From the NCBI RefSeq assembly GCF_013149785.1, contig NZ_JABEZU010000002.1, positions 868,001 to 932,000 on the forward strand: a stretch of 64,000 bases of DNA, in the 5' to 3' direction. Origin of the DNA: Isoptericola halotolerans. GTDB lineage: Bacteria; Actinomycetota; Actinomycetes; Actinomycetales; Cellulomonadaceae. The stretch's first letter is position 1; each line of letters begins with the position of its first letter. The notes beneath the pieces were generated by a model. It worked only from the letters and a program-made list of their open reading frames with translations, was not told the DNA's origin and made no database searches. Shown piece after piece: positions 50,856 through 62,012 of this stretch. The position numbers and the translations under genes were made by a program.

Positions 50856-52081
50856 GCGTCACCGCCGCCGGCCGTGTGGTGCGGCTGGAGGAGGTGGCGG
50901 ACCGGCCGCTGCTCGCCGACCTGGCCGGGCGGGCGGACGCCCGTCAGGGCTACGCAGACCTGCGGTCCCGCTGGGGTGCCGTCGCACCGGTGGACCTGGA
51001 GCCGGGAGTCCCGGCCTGGCTCGTCCTCGGCTACGACGAGGTCAGCACCGTCCTGCGCAACGAGGTGCTGTTCTCCCGCGACTCCCGGGACTGGCGGTAC
51101 GAGGCCGAGCGGCTCGTGGCCTGGCGCTCCCCGGCACGTGCTGTCCTGGCCCAGACGGACACCGCCCACGACCGCGACGGCGCGGAGCACCGTCGTCTGC
51201 GTGCCCCGCTGGCCGACGCGCTGGCCGGCATCGACCACAAGCGGCTCACGCGGACGGTCGCCGTGGCGTGCACGTCGACACTGGACCGCCTCGCCGCCCG
51301 GGGGAGCGCCGACCTCGTGGCGGACTACGCGGTGGACGTCCCTGTCCGGGTCCTGGCCGACCTGCTCGGCATGACGCTCGCTGACGCCCGGCGACTGCGC
51401 GAGCTCACCGTCGCCCGACGGTCGGGGACGGAGGCCGCCTACCCTGCGCTCGCCGAGACCGAGAACCTGCTCGCCACGTTCGTGGCCGGGCGACGGGCCG
51501 AACCGGGCGACGACCTGACGTCGCAGCTGCTGGCTCACCCGCAGCACCATCACGACCTGGAGGTGATGGGCGCCGTCGGGCTGCTCTTCCGGACGGCCCA
51601 CGACGCGGAGATCTCCTGGATCGCCACGGCGCTGCGCCGCCTGCTGGTGGACCCGGGTTTCGCGGCGACGGTGCACGGTGGGCGGTTGTCGATCGATGCC
51701 GCCCTGGACGAGATCGCGCGTGACACGCCGCCGGTGCCGCACCTGATGCCGCGGTACGCGCTGGAGAACTGCGACCTCGGTGGGCAACCGATCGCTGCCG
51801 GGGACGCCGTCGTCCCCGCTGTCGCCGCCGCCAACGCGGACGGCGCGGTCCAGGCGGCCGACCCGTGGGAAGAGGTCGACGCGCGGTTCCACCTGACCTG
51901 GGGGGTCGGTGCGCACGCCTGTCCGGCGCACCGGACCGCCCCGTTGCTCACCCGGCTCGTCGTCGGACACGTCCTCGGTCGCCTGGCCGACCTAGAGCTC
52001 ATGGTCCCGCCCGAGGACATCACGCCCGTCCGGTCGGCGTGGACGTGCTATCCCCGAGAGCTACCGGTCCGGTTCCGCTGA
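50852..52081 (+). CDS. cvnE: Cytochrome P450-like protein CvnE
   Basis: A 409-residue P450. The heme region reads FHLTWGVGAHACPAHRTAP, where Cys is the axial ligand; the usual FGxGxHxCxG has Trp for Phe and Ala for the last Gly. The region before it (LMPRYALENCDLGGQPIAAGDAVVPAVAAANAD) matches the PERF-to-heme segment. The I-helix area (VMGAVGLLFRTAHDAEISWIATAL) lacks the normal A/G-Gx-D/E-T acid-Thr pair, so oxygen activation may be altered. It is the last gene of the conservon, as in several Streptomyces clusters. Its stop codon lies in the terminator stem. Confidence 0.87.
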   Translation: MSVTAAGRVVRLEEVADRPLLADLAGRADARQGYADLRSRWGAVAPVDLEPGVPAWLVLGYDEVSTVLRNEVLFSRDSRDWRYEAERLVAWRSPARAVLAQTDTAHDRDGAEHRRLRAPLADALAGIDHKRLTRTVAVACTSTLDRLAARGSADLVADYAVDVPVRVLADLLGMTLADARRLRELTVARRSGTEAAYPALAETENLLATFVAGRRAEPGDDLTSQLLAHPQHHHDLEVMGAVGLLFRTAHDAEISWIATALRRLLVDPGFAATVHGGRLSIDAALDEIARDTPPVPHLMPRYALENCDLGGQPIAAGDAVVPAVAAANADGAVQAADPWEEVDARFHLTWGVGAHACPAHRTAPLLTRLVVGHVLGRLADLELMVPPEDITPVRSAWTCYPRELPVRFR

Positions 52082-52121
52082 GCGACCGGCCCGGGAGTCC
52101 GTGCTCCCGGGCCGGTCGCTC
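52080..52121. terminator. Bidirectional terminator shared by cvnE and the monooxygenase gene
   Basis: A perfect 18-bp stem, GAGCGACCGGCCCGGGAG with CTCCCGGGCCGGTCGCTC, around TCCGTG. The last bases of the cvnE stop codon (52079-52081) and of the converging gene's stop codon (52120-52122) form the two feet of the stem. Confidence 0.88.
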
Positions 52122-53607
52122 AGGCGGTGACGCGGGTCCGCAACCGGCCCGCGACCCGGCGGTACGCCGTCGGGTCGACAGGCAGCAGCCACTGCTTCAC
52201 CCGGGCAGGACCTGAGAGGTTGAGGTCCAGGTCGTCCAGCAGCTCGTCGACCTGGTGCAACGAGAACGGGATGATGTTGGTGCCCCGGGCGTGCTTGCCC
52301 TCGGTCCGCTTCTCCATCCAGTCCACGCGGTCGGCGACGTGCTCGCGTCGCACCTCGACCGGGGGGAGGTCCAGAGCGCCGGCCAGGTGGGCGGCGGTCC
52401 ACACGGCGGCCATCTCGGCCGACAGCGGGCTGAACAGCGAGGAGTTGTAGCCGGCGAACGTCAGGTGCGGGACGTCGTGCGGGAGTATCTGACGGTAGAG
52501 CTGGAAGTTGCCCCGGTCGTCGAGCAGCCGGTCGGTGACCTCCTGGTCCAGGAACGGCACCCGCTGGTGGAACCCGGTGCCGCACACGACCAGGTCGGCG
52601 CGCACCATCCTGCCGTTGCTGAGCACCGCCGCCGGGGCGCCGTCGTCGTCGGTGGTGAAGCGCTCGACCTCGGTGTCGCGGTGCACGGTGATGGCGCCGT
52701 CGGCGACCTGGTCGTAGAGGGCGTCGGACGCCAGCGAGACGGTGGAACGGGCGATGTCCTCGAACTCGCCACGAGGGACGAGGCCGAGCTCCTTGAGCCG
52801 GAGCTGCTTCGTGGTGACCGCGGCCACGGAGGAGAGCATGGACTTGCGCACGGCGTTGCCCGGGCCGTGGAGGAACTTCTCCACCCCTGCGAGGTCCTGG
52901 TAGCGGAAGAGGGCCTCGCCCAGCCGCGTGAGCAGCAGGTACTTCATGTTCACGGCGTTGCCGAGCTTCTTGGGGACCTTCCACAGCAGCTTGCGGGCCA
53001 CCAGGTGGGTGTCGGCGGCGACCGGGCCGATCTCCGCGGCGACGTCGCAGGCCGACTTGCCGTAGCCGACGACGACGACGTTCTTGCCGCGGGCGTCCTC
53101 CACCGAGCCGAGCTGGCTCGCGGCCACGACCTTCCCGCCGGCGCGCAGGAGCTGCGCGAGCCCCTCGAACGCGGGGATCACCGGGTCCGAGAAGATGCCG
53201 TTGGCGACGACGACGTGGTCGAACCGCTCCGGGTCACCGACCGCCTCCCCGGAGTGCCGGGACGTCACGAGCCAGCCGTCCTCGGCGTCGGTGAGCTCGG
53301 CGCGCACGACCTCGGTGGACAGCCGCAGCGCCTCGGACAGGCCGTGTGCCTCGACGTACTGCTCGAGGTAGGCCTGGACCTGCTCGCCGCTCGGCCACTC
53401 CGGGTAGTGCTTCGGCATCGGCAGGTCGGAGAACGAGTAGGAGCCCTTGTTGTTCTGCGTGTACAGACCCGTGTACCGGCGGGTGGCGCTCCAGACGCCT
53501 CCGACGTCGGGGGCCTTGTCGAACACGGCGACCTGGTGGCCGAACTCGGTCAGGACCTTGGCGCTGGCCAGACCGGCGAATCCGGCGCCGACGACGGCGA
53601 TCTTCAT
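52120..53607 (-). CDS. FAD-dependent monooxygenase-like oxidoreductase
   Basis: A 495-residue flavoprotein. The FAD motif is KIAVVGAGFAGLASAKVLTEFGHQVAVFDKAPDVGGVWS (residues 1-40). A second Rossmann site, KNVVVVGYGKSACDVAAEIG, binds NADPH. ADLVVCGTGFHQRVPFL closes the FAD domain. It resembles flavin-containing and Baeyer-Villiger-type monooxygenases, but a full FxGxxxHxxxW/P fingerprint is not present. The ATG at 53607 has AAGGACG upstream. It converges on the conservon. Substrate and link to CvnE are unknown. Confidence 0.85.
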   Translation of the reverse strand: MKIAVVGAGFAGLASAKVLTEFGHQVAVFDKAPDVGGVWSATRRYTGLYTQNNKGSYSFSDLPMPKHYPEWPSGEQVQAYLEQYVEAHGLSEALRLSTEVVRAELTDAEDGWLVTSRHSGEAVGDPERFDHVVVANGIFSDPVIPAFEGLAQLLRAGGKVVAASQLGSVEDARGKNVVVVGYGKSACDVAAEIGPVAADTHLVARKLLWKVPKKLGNAVNMKYLLLTRLGEALFRYQDLAGVEKFLHGPGNAVRKSMLSSVAAVTTKQLRLKELGLVPRGEFEDIARSTVSLASDALYDQVADGAITVHRDTEVERFTTDDDGAPAAVLSNGRMVRADLVVCGTGFHQRVPFLDQEVTDRLLDDRGNFQLYRQILPHDVPHLTFAGYNSSLFSPLSAEMAAVWTAAHLAGALDLPPVEVRREHVADRVDWMEKRTEGKHARGTNIIPFSLHQVDELLDDLDLNLSGPARVKQWLLPVDPTAYRRVAGRLRTRVTA

Positions 53608-53697
53608 GGAGGCGTCCTTGCTTTCGGTCGGTGCGGGCGATCGGATGGATCGTAGCGGTCCGGACACACCGGGCGATAGACCCCGAGAGCGGACTAA

Positions 53698-56247
<2,550 letters not shown>

Positions 56248-56259
56248 GGCGCCGCCGGA

Positions 56260-56937
56260 TCAGGGCGTCGAAGGCTCCCGCGCGGCCCAGAGGAGCCCTC
56301 GTTCGATCATCGTGCGGATCTGGGGGACCTGGAGGTCTTCGACGCCGTGCCCGATCGTGCAGGCAAACACCTTGCCGCGGCCCCAGCGCCGGGTCCACGC
56401 CACCGGGATCGTGACCGGCTCGTTCCACGGCGCGTCGGGGTGCACGGCGTGCGTGGTCGTGGCGAGCACGTCGCACAGCGCGTCGGTGTGGAGCCAGTAC
56501 TGCTCGGTGGTCAGGCGGATGCGCGGGCCGATCCCCTCGACCACCGGGTGGTCGGCGCGTTCGGGCCGGATGAGGATCTCGTGGTCGACCATGTCGCCCG
56601 GGTGCGCGACGAACTGACCACCCACGATGTGCTGGTAGTCGGTGGCGCCGCGGAAGGCGTCGAGCAGCCCACCGTGCCATCCGGCCAGGCCGGTGCCGTT
56701 CTCGACGGCGAGGCGCAGCCCGTGCATCTCGTCGGCGAGGATGTCGCCCATGGTCCAGCTCTGGACGATCAGGTCGGTGCGGGACATGACGGTCTCGTCG
56801 GCGTACACCTCGAGCGATTCCTCGACGGACACGTCGAACCCGGCGTCGTCCAGGAACGGGAGGAAGAGGTCCGTGGAGCCGACAGGGTCGTGTCCCTGCC
56901 AGCCTCCGCGGACCACGAGGGCCCTACGCTTGCTCAC
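56260..56937 (-). CDS. ThuA-domain protein (cytoplasmic)
   Basis: A 225-residue ThuA protein: RRALVVRGGWQGHDPVGSTDLFLPFLDDAGFDVSVEESLEVY, ENGTGLAGWHGGLLDAFRGATDYQHIVGGQFVAHPGD, YWLHTDALCDVLAT and PVTIPVAWTRRWGRGKVFACTIGHGVEDLQVPQIRTMIERGLLWAA. The WHGG and IGHG segments are typical of this ThuA branch. The start is GTG, overlapping the ROK stop as GTGA, so both are coupled. It probably acts on a sugar intermediate taken up by the divergent ABC importer. It converges on ligA, 12 bp apart. Reaction unknown. Confidence 0.86.
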   Translation of the reverse strand: MSKRRALVVRGGWQGHDPVGSTDLFLPFLDDAGFDVSVEESLEVYADETVMSRTDLIVQSWTMGDILADEMHGLRLAVENGTGLAGWHGGLLDAFRGATDYQHIVGGQFVAHPGDMVDHEILIRPERADHPVVEGIGPRIRLTTEQYWLHTDALCDVLATTTHAVHPDAPWNEPVTIPVAWTRRWGRGKVFACTIGHGVEDLQVPQIRTMIERGLLWAAREPSTP

Positions 56938-58130
56938 TGGTCCTCCTTGACGGTGATGAGGGCGTCGATCGAGTGCGGTGCGAGGAAGCGGTCGGTGACC
57001 AGGGTGGCGGCGCCGACGACGCCGGCGTGGGCGCCGGCCTGCGAGGTGACGATGCGCAGGTGCTGGGTGGCCAGCGGCAGGGACCGCTGGTAGACGACCT
57101 CGCGGATGCCGGCCACGAGATGCTCGCCCGCCCCGGCCAGGACGCCACCGATGATGATGCGTGACGGGTTGAGCAGGCTCACCGACGCCGCCAGGACGGT
57201 GCCGATGTCCCGTCCGGCCTGGCGTACCGCCTGGCCGGCTGCGACGTCGCCGGTGCGGACCAGGTCGACGATGTCCTGGGTGGTCCGGATCCGGGCACCC
57301 CCCTCGCGCAGGGCGGAGGCGATCGCCAGCCCGCCGGCCACCGCCTCGAGGCAGCCGGTGTTGCCGCAGCGGCAGGGGGTGTCGGCGGCCCCGGACACGG
57401 CGACGTGCCCGAGGTCGCCGGCGGCCCCTTGCGCGCCTCGTCGTAGCTCGCCGTCCATCACGACCCCGGCCCCGATGCCGGTGGCGACCTTGACGAAGAG
57501 GAGGTTCTGCTCGTCGGGGCACACGGTGCGGTGCTCGCCGAGCGCCATGACGTTGACGTCGTTGTCGACGACGACGGGCGCACCCAGGAGCCGGTGCAAC
57601 GTGCCGGGCACGTCGGCGCCGTCCCACCCGGGCATGATCGGCGGGTTCACGGGCCGGCCGTCGGCGTGGTCGACGGGCCCGGGGAGACCGATGCCGATCC
57701 CGGCGAGCTCGTCGAGCTGCCGTCCCGCGTCGGTGACGAGCTTGGCACCGGTCTCGGCGACCCAGGACAGCACGTGGTCGGGACCGTCGGCGATGGCCAG
57801 CGGTTCCTGCGTCGAGGCGAGCGAGTTGGCGGCGAGGTCGGTGATGGCGAGACGCGCGTGCGTGGCCCCGAGGTCGACCCCGAGCACGATCCGGTTGGAC
57901 GGGTTGAACGCGAACGTCGACGGGGGCCGTCCGCCGGTGCTGGTTGCCTCGCCCGCCGGGACGAGCAGCCCGATCGCGGTCAGGGCGTCGATGCGTGCGG
58001 CGACGGTCGACCGGGACTGCCCGGTCTCGGCGACGAGCGAGGCGCGCGTGTGCGGGGTGCCGTCCCGGAACAGCTGGAACATCTCGCCGGCCCCGGTGGG
58101 ACGTGGCGGGAACTTCTGCAGCCCTTCCAT
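56934..58130 (-). CDS. ROK-family transcriptional repressor
   Basis: A 398-residue ROK regulator. The N-terminal winged helix is seen as MFQLFRDGTPHTRASLVAETGQSRSTVAARIDALTAIGLL. The kinase-like core has VLGVDLGATHARLAITDL, FVKVATGIGAGVVMDGELRRGAQGAAGDLGHVAV and the zinc motif CRCGNTGCLEAVAGG, typical of ROK repressors such as Mlc/XylR. Divergent transcription from the sugar ABC operon and the palindrome at 58191-58216 suggest it represses that operon. ATG 58130 was preferred; GTG 58136 is possible. ThuA follows in the same operon. Confidence 0.92.
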   Translation of the reverse strand: MEGLQKFPPRPTGAGEMFQLFRDGTPHTRASLVAETGQSRSTVAARIDALTAIGLLVPAGEATSTGGRPPSTFAFNPSNRIVLGVDLGATHARLAITDLAANSLASTQEPLAIADGPDHVLSWVAETGAKLVTDAGRQLDELAGIGIGLPGPVDHADGRPVNPPIMPGWDGADVPGTLHRLLGAPVVVDNDVNVMALGEHRTVCPDEQNLLFVKVATGIGAGVVMDGELRRGAQGAAGDLGHVAVSGAADTPCRCGNTGCLEAVAGGLAIASALREGGARIRTTQDIVDLVRTGDVAAGQAVRQAGRDIGTVLAASVSLLNPSRIIIGGVLAGAGEHLVAGIREVVYQRSLPLATQHLRIVTSQAGAHAGVVGAATLVTDRFLAPHSIDALITVKEDQ

Positions 58131-58190
58131 GAGCACAGTGAACCACGCCCCTTTGCGGTGTGTGTTTTGGTCGCTCGGTGTCTATCACGA

Positions 58191-58216
58191 GCGGGTAACG
58201 ATCACAAAGTACCCGC
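58191..58216. promoter_or_regulatory. Candidate ROK operator between divergent promoters
   Basis: A perfect inverted repeat GCGGGTA / TACCCGC with a 12-bp AT-richer spacer, 8 bp upstream of the ABC operon -35 box and about 60 bp upstream of the ROK start. The position suits repression of both directions. Confidence 0.5.
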
Positions 58217-58224
58217 ACTTTTGC

Positions 58225-58253
58225 TTGACGGCCAACATAAGTCCGTCTACGTT
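58225..58253 (+). promoter_or_regulatory. Promoter of the sugar ABC operon (leaderless)
   Basis: TTGACG (58225-58230), 17-bp spacer, TACGTT (58248-58253), then 6 bp to the ATG at 58260. This is the clearest housekeeping-type promoter in the window. No ribosome site lies before the ATG. Confidence 0.7.
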
Positions 58254-58259
58254 CGTCAC

Positions 58260-59780
58260 ATGGTCACAGAAGACCCCCCAGCACCGCTGCTGCAGATGCA
58301 AGGCATCGTGAAGACGTTCCCCGGCGCCCGAGCGCTCGACGGGGTGGACCTCGACGTCCTGCCCGGCGAGGTCCACTGCCTCCTCGGCCAGAACGGCGCC
58401 GGGAAGTCCACGCTCATCAAGGTCCTCGCCGGCGCCCACCAGCCGACCGACGGCACGATCCTCATGGACGGCGAGCCGATCGACATCCCCCACCCGGTGG
58501 CGGCGCTGGAGCACGGCGTCGCCACGATGTACCAGGAGCTCGACGTCGTCGACGGTCTCACCGTCGCCGAGAACATCTTCCTCGGTCACGAGCTGGCGAC
58601 CGGCGGGTTCACCAGGCGCCGCGAGCTCGTGCGCCGCACCCGCGAGATCCTCGCGCGCCTCGGCCACAGCGAGATCTCGCCGAACCGCGAGGTCAGCTCG
58701 CTGCCGGCCGCCGGCAAGCAGGTCGTCTCGATGGCGCGTGCCCTGTCGCACGACGCTCGCGTCATCGTCATGGACGAGCCGTCCGCCGTGCTGGACTCCG
58801 GCGAGGTCGACAACCTCTTCCGTGTGGTCGAGGAGCTGACCAACCAGGGCATCGCGATCATCTACATCTCGCACCGGCTCGAGGAGATCCGGCGCATCGG
58901 CGACCGGATCACCGTCCTCAAGGACGGCAAGACGGTGGGACGCAACCTCCGCGTCGCCGACACCCCCACCGACGAGCTCATCCGACTGATGACCGGTCGC
59001 GACGTCGAGTTCGTCTTCCCCGACAGCCCCGGCGTCGCCGAGGACGCTCCCGTCCTGCTCGACGTCGACGGGCTGGCTCTGGACGGGACGTTCCACGACG
59101 TCTCGTTCCGGGTGCGCTCGGGCGAGATCGTCGGGCTGGCAGGTCTGGTCGGCTCGGGGCGCTCGGAGATCATCGAGACGGTCTACGGCGCGCGGCGCGC
59201 CTCCCGGGGCACCGTCACCGTGTCGGGCAAGAAGCTCCGCCCGGGTGACGTGCCCGCCGCGGTGGACGCCGGGATCGGCCTCTGCCCGGAGGAGCGCAAG
59301 AGCCAGGGGCTCGTGCTGGACGAGCCGGTCTACCGCAACATCACGCTGTCCTCCTTCGCGAGCCTCGCCCGGGCCGGCTGGCTCGACGAGCCTGCTGAGA
59401 AGAAGGCCGCGACCGTGCAGATCGAGGCGCTCGACCTGCGGCCCCGCGACGCCGGACGCGCCGCACGCACCCTCTCGGGCGGGAACCAGCAGAAGGCGTT
59501 GCTCGCCCGCTGGCTGGTGCACGGCTGCGAGGTGCTCCTCCTCGACGAGCCCACCCGCGGCGTCGACGTCGGAGCCCGGTCGGAGATCTACGCGCTGATC
59601 CGCCGCCTCGCGGACGCCGGGAACGCCGTCGTCGTGATCTCCAGCGAGATCCCCGAGGTCCTCGGGCTGGCCGACAACGTCCTGGTCGTCTCCGACGGCG
59701 AGGTCGTCCACCGGTGCCCGGCGAAAGACATCAACGAGCACGGTGTGCTCGACCTCGTCATGGAAGGAAGTGTCGCGTGA
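58260..59780 (+). CDS. Sugar ABC transporter ATP-binding protein (RbsA-type, two ATPase domains)
   Basis: A 506-residue double ATPase. The first domain has Walker A LLGQNGAGKST and Walker B VIVMDEPSAVLD, with ISHRLEEI as switch. The second has a degenerate Walker A (GLVGSGRSEI), the usual state in RbsA/MglA-type proteins, with GLCPEERKSQGLVLDEPVYRNIT, the intact signature LSGGNQQKALLARWL and LLLDEPTRGVDVGARSEIY. It powers uptake of a monosaccharide or polyol through the permease that follows (GTGA overlap). Probably leaderless. The substrate is not determined. Confidence 0.93.
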   Translation: MVTEDPPAPLLQMQGIVKTFPGARALDGVDLDVLPGEVHCLLGQNGAGKSTLIKVLAGAHQPTDGTILMDGEPIDIPHPVAALEHGVATMYQELDVVDGLTVAENIFLGHELATGGFTRRRELVRRTREILARLGHSEISPNREVSSLPAAGKQVVSMARALSHDARVIVMDEPSAVLDSGEVDNLFRVVEELTNQGIAIIYISHRLEEIRRIGDRITVLKDGKTVGRNLRVADTPTDELIRLMTGRDVEFVFPDSPGVAEDAPVLLDVDGLALDGTFHDVSFRVRSGEIVGLAGLVGSGRSEIIETVYGARRASRGTVTVSGKKLRPGDVPAAVDAGIGLCPEERKSQGLVLDEPVYRNITLSSFASLARAGWLDEPAEKKAATVQIEALDLRPRDAGRAARTLSGGNQQKALLARWLVHGCEVLLLDEPTRGVDVGARSEIYALIRRLADAGNAVVVISSEIPEVLGLADNVLVVSDGEVVHRCPAKDINEHGVLDLVMEGSVA

Positions 59781-60790
59781 ACACCCAGACATCAGCACCA
59801 CCGGCCGAGGAGCACGCCTCCCGGTCGTCGTGGCTGCGCGGCTCCGCCGGGCGCAATCTCGGGCTGGTCCTGGCGCTGGCGCTCATCTGCGTGGTCGGTG
59901 TGATCACCGGCGGCGAGCGCTTCGCCGACTGGGGGAACATCCTGACCATCCTGCGGCTCGCCGCCGTGCTGGGCGTGGTGTCCATCGGGATGACCTTCGT
60001 CATCACCTCGGGCGGCATCGACCTGTCGGTCGGTTCCGTCCTGGGGCTCGCGACGGTCTGGGCGACGACGCTCGCCACCCAGACGATGGCCGACAGCTTC
60101 CACTGGATCGTCATCGTCTTCACCGCCCTCGCGGTCGGCACCGCGGCCGGCCTGATCAACGGGGCGATCATTGCCTACGGCAAGGTCGTGGCGTTCATCG
60201 CCACCCTGGCGATGATGGCCGGCGCTCGCGGTCTGGCCGAGATCATCTCGGACCGGCAGACCCAGCGCGTCCAGTCCAACGAGTTCACGGCCTTCTTCCG
60301 GGCGGACTTCCTCGGCGTGCCCGTGCTCGTGTGGATGTTCGTCGTGGTGGCGATCGCCGGCTGGTTCCTGCTCAACCGCACGACCTTCGGCCGCCGCACC
60401 GTGGCCATCGGCGGCAACGCCGAGGCAGCCCGGCTGGCCGGCATCAAGGTCAAGCGTCACACGGTGTACATCTACGGTCTGGCCGGGCTCACCGCCGGCA
60501 TCGCCGCCGTCGGGATGCTGGGCCGGACCACGGCCGGCACGTCCACCAACGGGTTCCTCCTGGAGCTCGACGCCATCGCCGCCGTCGTCGTCGGGGGCAC
60601 CCTGCTCGCCGGTGGTCGCGGCACCATCTTCGGCACCGTCCTCGGCGTCCTCATCTTCACCACGCTCACGAACGTGTTCGTGATGAACAACATGTCGTCC
60701 TCGGCCCAGCTCGTGGCCAAGGGCCTCATCATCGTCGTCGCCGTGCTGCTCCAGCAGCGTTTCGCCAACAAGCCGTCGTCGACGACCTAG
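59777..60790 (+). CDS. Sugar ABC transporter permease (RbsC-type)
   Basis: A 337-residue permease with about eight to ten membrane helices. Family lines are LRLAAVLGVVSIGMTFVITSGGIDLSVGSVLGLATVWA, GLINGAIIAYGKVVAFIATLAMMAGARGLAEIIS, FGRRTVAIGGNAEAARLAGIKVKRHTVYIYGLAGLTAGIAAV and LDAIAAVVVGGTLLAGGRGTIFGTVLG, strongly typical of RbsC/XylH proteins. GTG start overlaps the ATPase stop. The binding protein follows after 49 bp. Confidence 0.93.
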   Translation: MNTQTSAPPAEEHASRSSWLRGSAGRNLGLVLALALICVVGVITGGERFADWGNILTILRLAAVLGVVSIGMTFVITSGGIDLSVGSVLGLATVWATTLATQTMADSFHWIVIVFTALAVGTAAGLINGAIIAYGKVVAFIATLAMMAGARGLAEIISDRQTQRVQSNEFTAFFRADFLGVPVLVWMFVVVAIAGWFLLNRTTFGRRTVAIGGNAEAARLAGIKVKRHTVYIYGLAGLTAGIAAVGMLGRTTAGTSTNGFLLELDAIAAVVVGGTLLAGGRGTIFGTVLGVLIFTTLTNVFVMNNMSSSAQLVAKGLIIVVAVLLQQRFANKPSSTT

Positions 60791-60839
60791 CCGCGACAAG
60801 CCTCTCCCATCAACACCGGATCGAATCGAGGAAGATTTC

Positions 60840-61910
60840 ATGTCCGCACGAATGACTCGAAACCACCGTCTGCTCGGCCTGACGGCCGCCGCAGCGACGA
60901 CTGCCCTCCTGCTGAGCGGTTGCGTCAGCAACGAGCCGCCCGAGGAGGAGAACGACTCCGACTCCATGAGCGCTGACGAGGGTGCGGCGGGCGGCACCGC
61001 GAACGACGAGCCCGGTGAGACCATCACCATCGGCTTCTCCGCCCCCGCCGCCGACCACGGCTGGATGGGTGCGATCACCCGCGCCGCGCTCGACGAGGCG
61101 GAGGGCTACGAGGACGTCGAGCTGCGGCAGGCCGAGGCCACCAACGACGTCAACATGCAGATCAGCCACATCGAGCAGTTCATCAACGAGGGCGTCGACG
61201 CCATCGTGCTGCTGCCCTTCGACGGCGACGCCCTGACCGAGATCGCCATCGAGGCGATGGAGGCGGGCATCCCGGTCGTCAACGTGGACCGCGAGTTCTC
61301 CAGCCCGTTCGCCGCCCGCGCCACGATCCTGGGCGACAACTACGGCATGGGTGTCTCGGCCGGCACCTACATCTGCGAGCAGCTCGGCGGCCAGTCGGAC
61401 GCCGTCGTCGCCGAGATCCAGGGCATCGCCAACCTGCCGTTGACGCAGGACCGTTCGGAGGGCTTCGCGGACGCGCTGAGCGACTGCGGCCTGTCGGTCT
61501 CCACGCAGGTCTCCGCCGACTTCACGATCCAGGGCGGCGAGACGGCGACGTCGAACCTCCTGCAGGCCGAGCCGGAGATCGACGCCATCTGGAACCACGA
61601 CGACGACCAGGGCGTCGGCGTGCTCGCCGCGATCGACAACGCCGGTCGCGACGAGTTCTTCATGGTCGGCGGCGCCGGCTCGCTCGACGTGATGGAGGAG
61701 ATCCAGTCGGGTGACTCGGTCCTGCAGGCCACGGTCATCTACCCGTCCACGCAGGCGGCCGACGGGATCAAGATGGCCCGCCTCATCGCCCAGTCCAAGA
61801 ACATGTCCGACCTCGCCTCGGCGGGCGTGCCGCGCACGACCCAGCTGTTCGCGCCCGTCGTGACGGCGGACAACGTCGACCAGTACCTGGAGATCGGCTT
61901 CCGGTCCTGA
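60840..61910 (+). CDS. Sugar-binding lipoprotein of the ABC importer
   Basis: A 356-residue type I periplasmic-binding-fold lipoprotein. The lipobox is in TTALLLSGCVSNE. An acidic linker (EEENDSDSMSADEGAAGG) follows. The mature domain has TITIGFSAPAADHGWMGAITRAALDEAEGYEDVEL, IEQFINEGVDAIVLLPFDGDALTEIAIEAMEAGIPVVNVDREF and EIDAIWNHDDDQGVGVLAAIDNAGRDEFFMVGGAGS. It captures the sugar outside the cell. GAGGAAG precedes the ATG. A hairpin after the gene may let it be expressed above the downstream dehydrogenase. Confidence 0.92.
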   Translation: MSARMTRNHRLLGLTAAAATTALLLSGCVSNEPPEEENDSDSMSADEGAAGGTANDEPGETITIGFSAPAADHGWMGAITRAALDEAEGYEDVELRQAEATNDVNMQISHIEQFINEGVDAIVLLPFDGDALTEIAIEAMEAGIPVVNVDREFSSPFAARATILGDNYGMGVSAGTYICEQLGGQSDAVVAEIQGIANLPLTQDRSEGFADALSDCGLSVSTQVSADFTIQGGETATSNLLQAEPEIDAIWNHDDDQGVGVLAAIDNAGRDEFFMVGGAGSLDVMEEIQSGDSVLQATVIYPSTQAADGIKMARLIAQSKNMSDLASAGVPRTTQLFAPVVTADNVDQYLEIGFRS

Positions 61911-61928
61911 CGGACGCACACCTCGACC

Positions 61929-61956
61929 CGGCGGCGGGGCCCTGTCCCCGCCGCCG
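61929..61956 (+). terminator. Hairpin (terminator or mRNA stabiliser) after the binding-protein gene
   Basis: CGGCGGCGGGG and CCCCGCCGCCG form a perfect 11-bp stem around CCCTGT. It lies inside the probable operon, so partial termination or 3'-end protection of the binding-protein mRNA is likely. Confidence 0.65.
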
Positions 61957-62012
61957 CGGCCCTGGCCGCCTCGCGGGCACGGGCCGTGCCCCACGAAGGA
62001 AGGACCACACAC

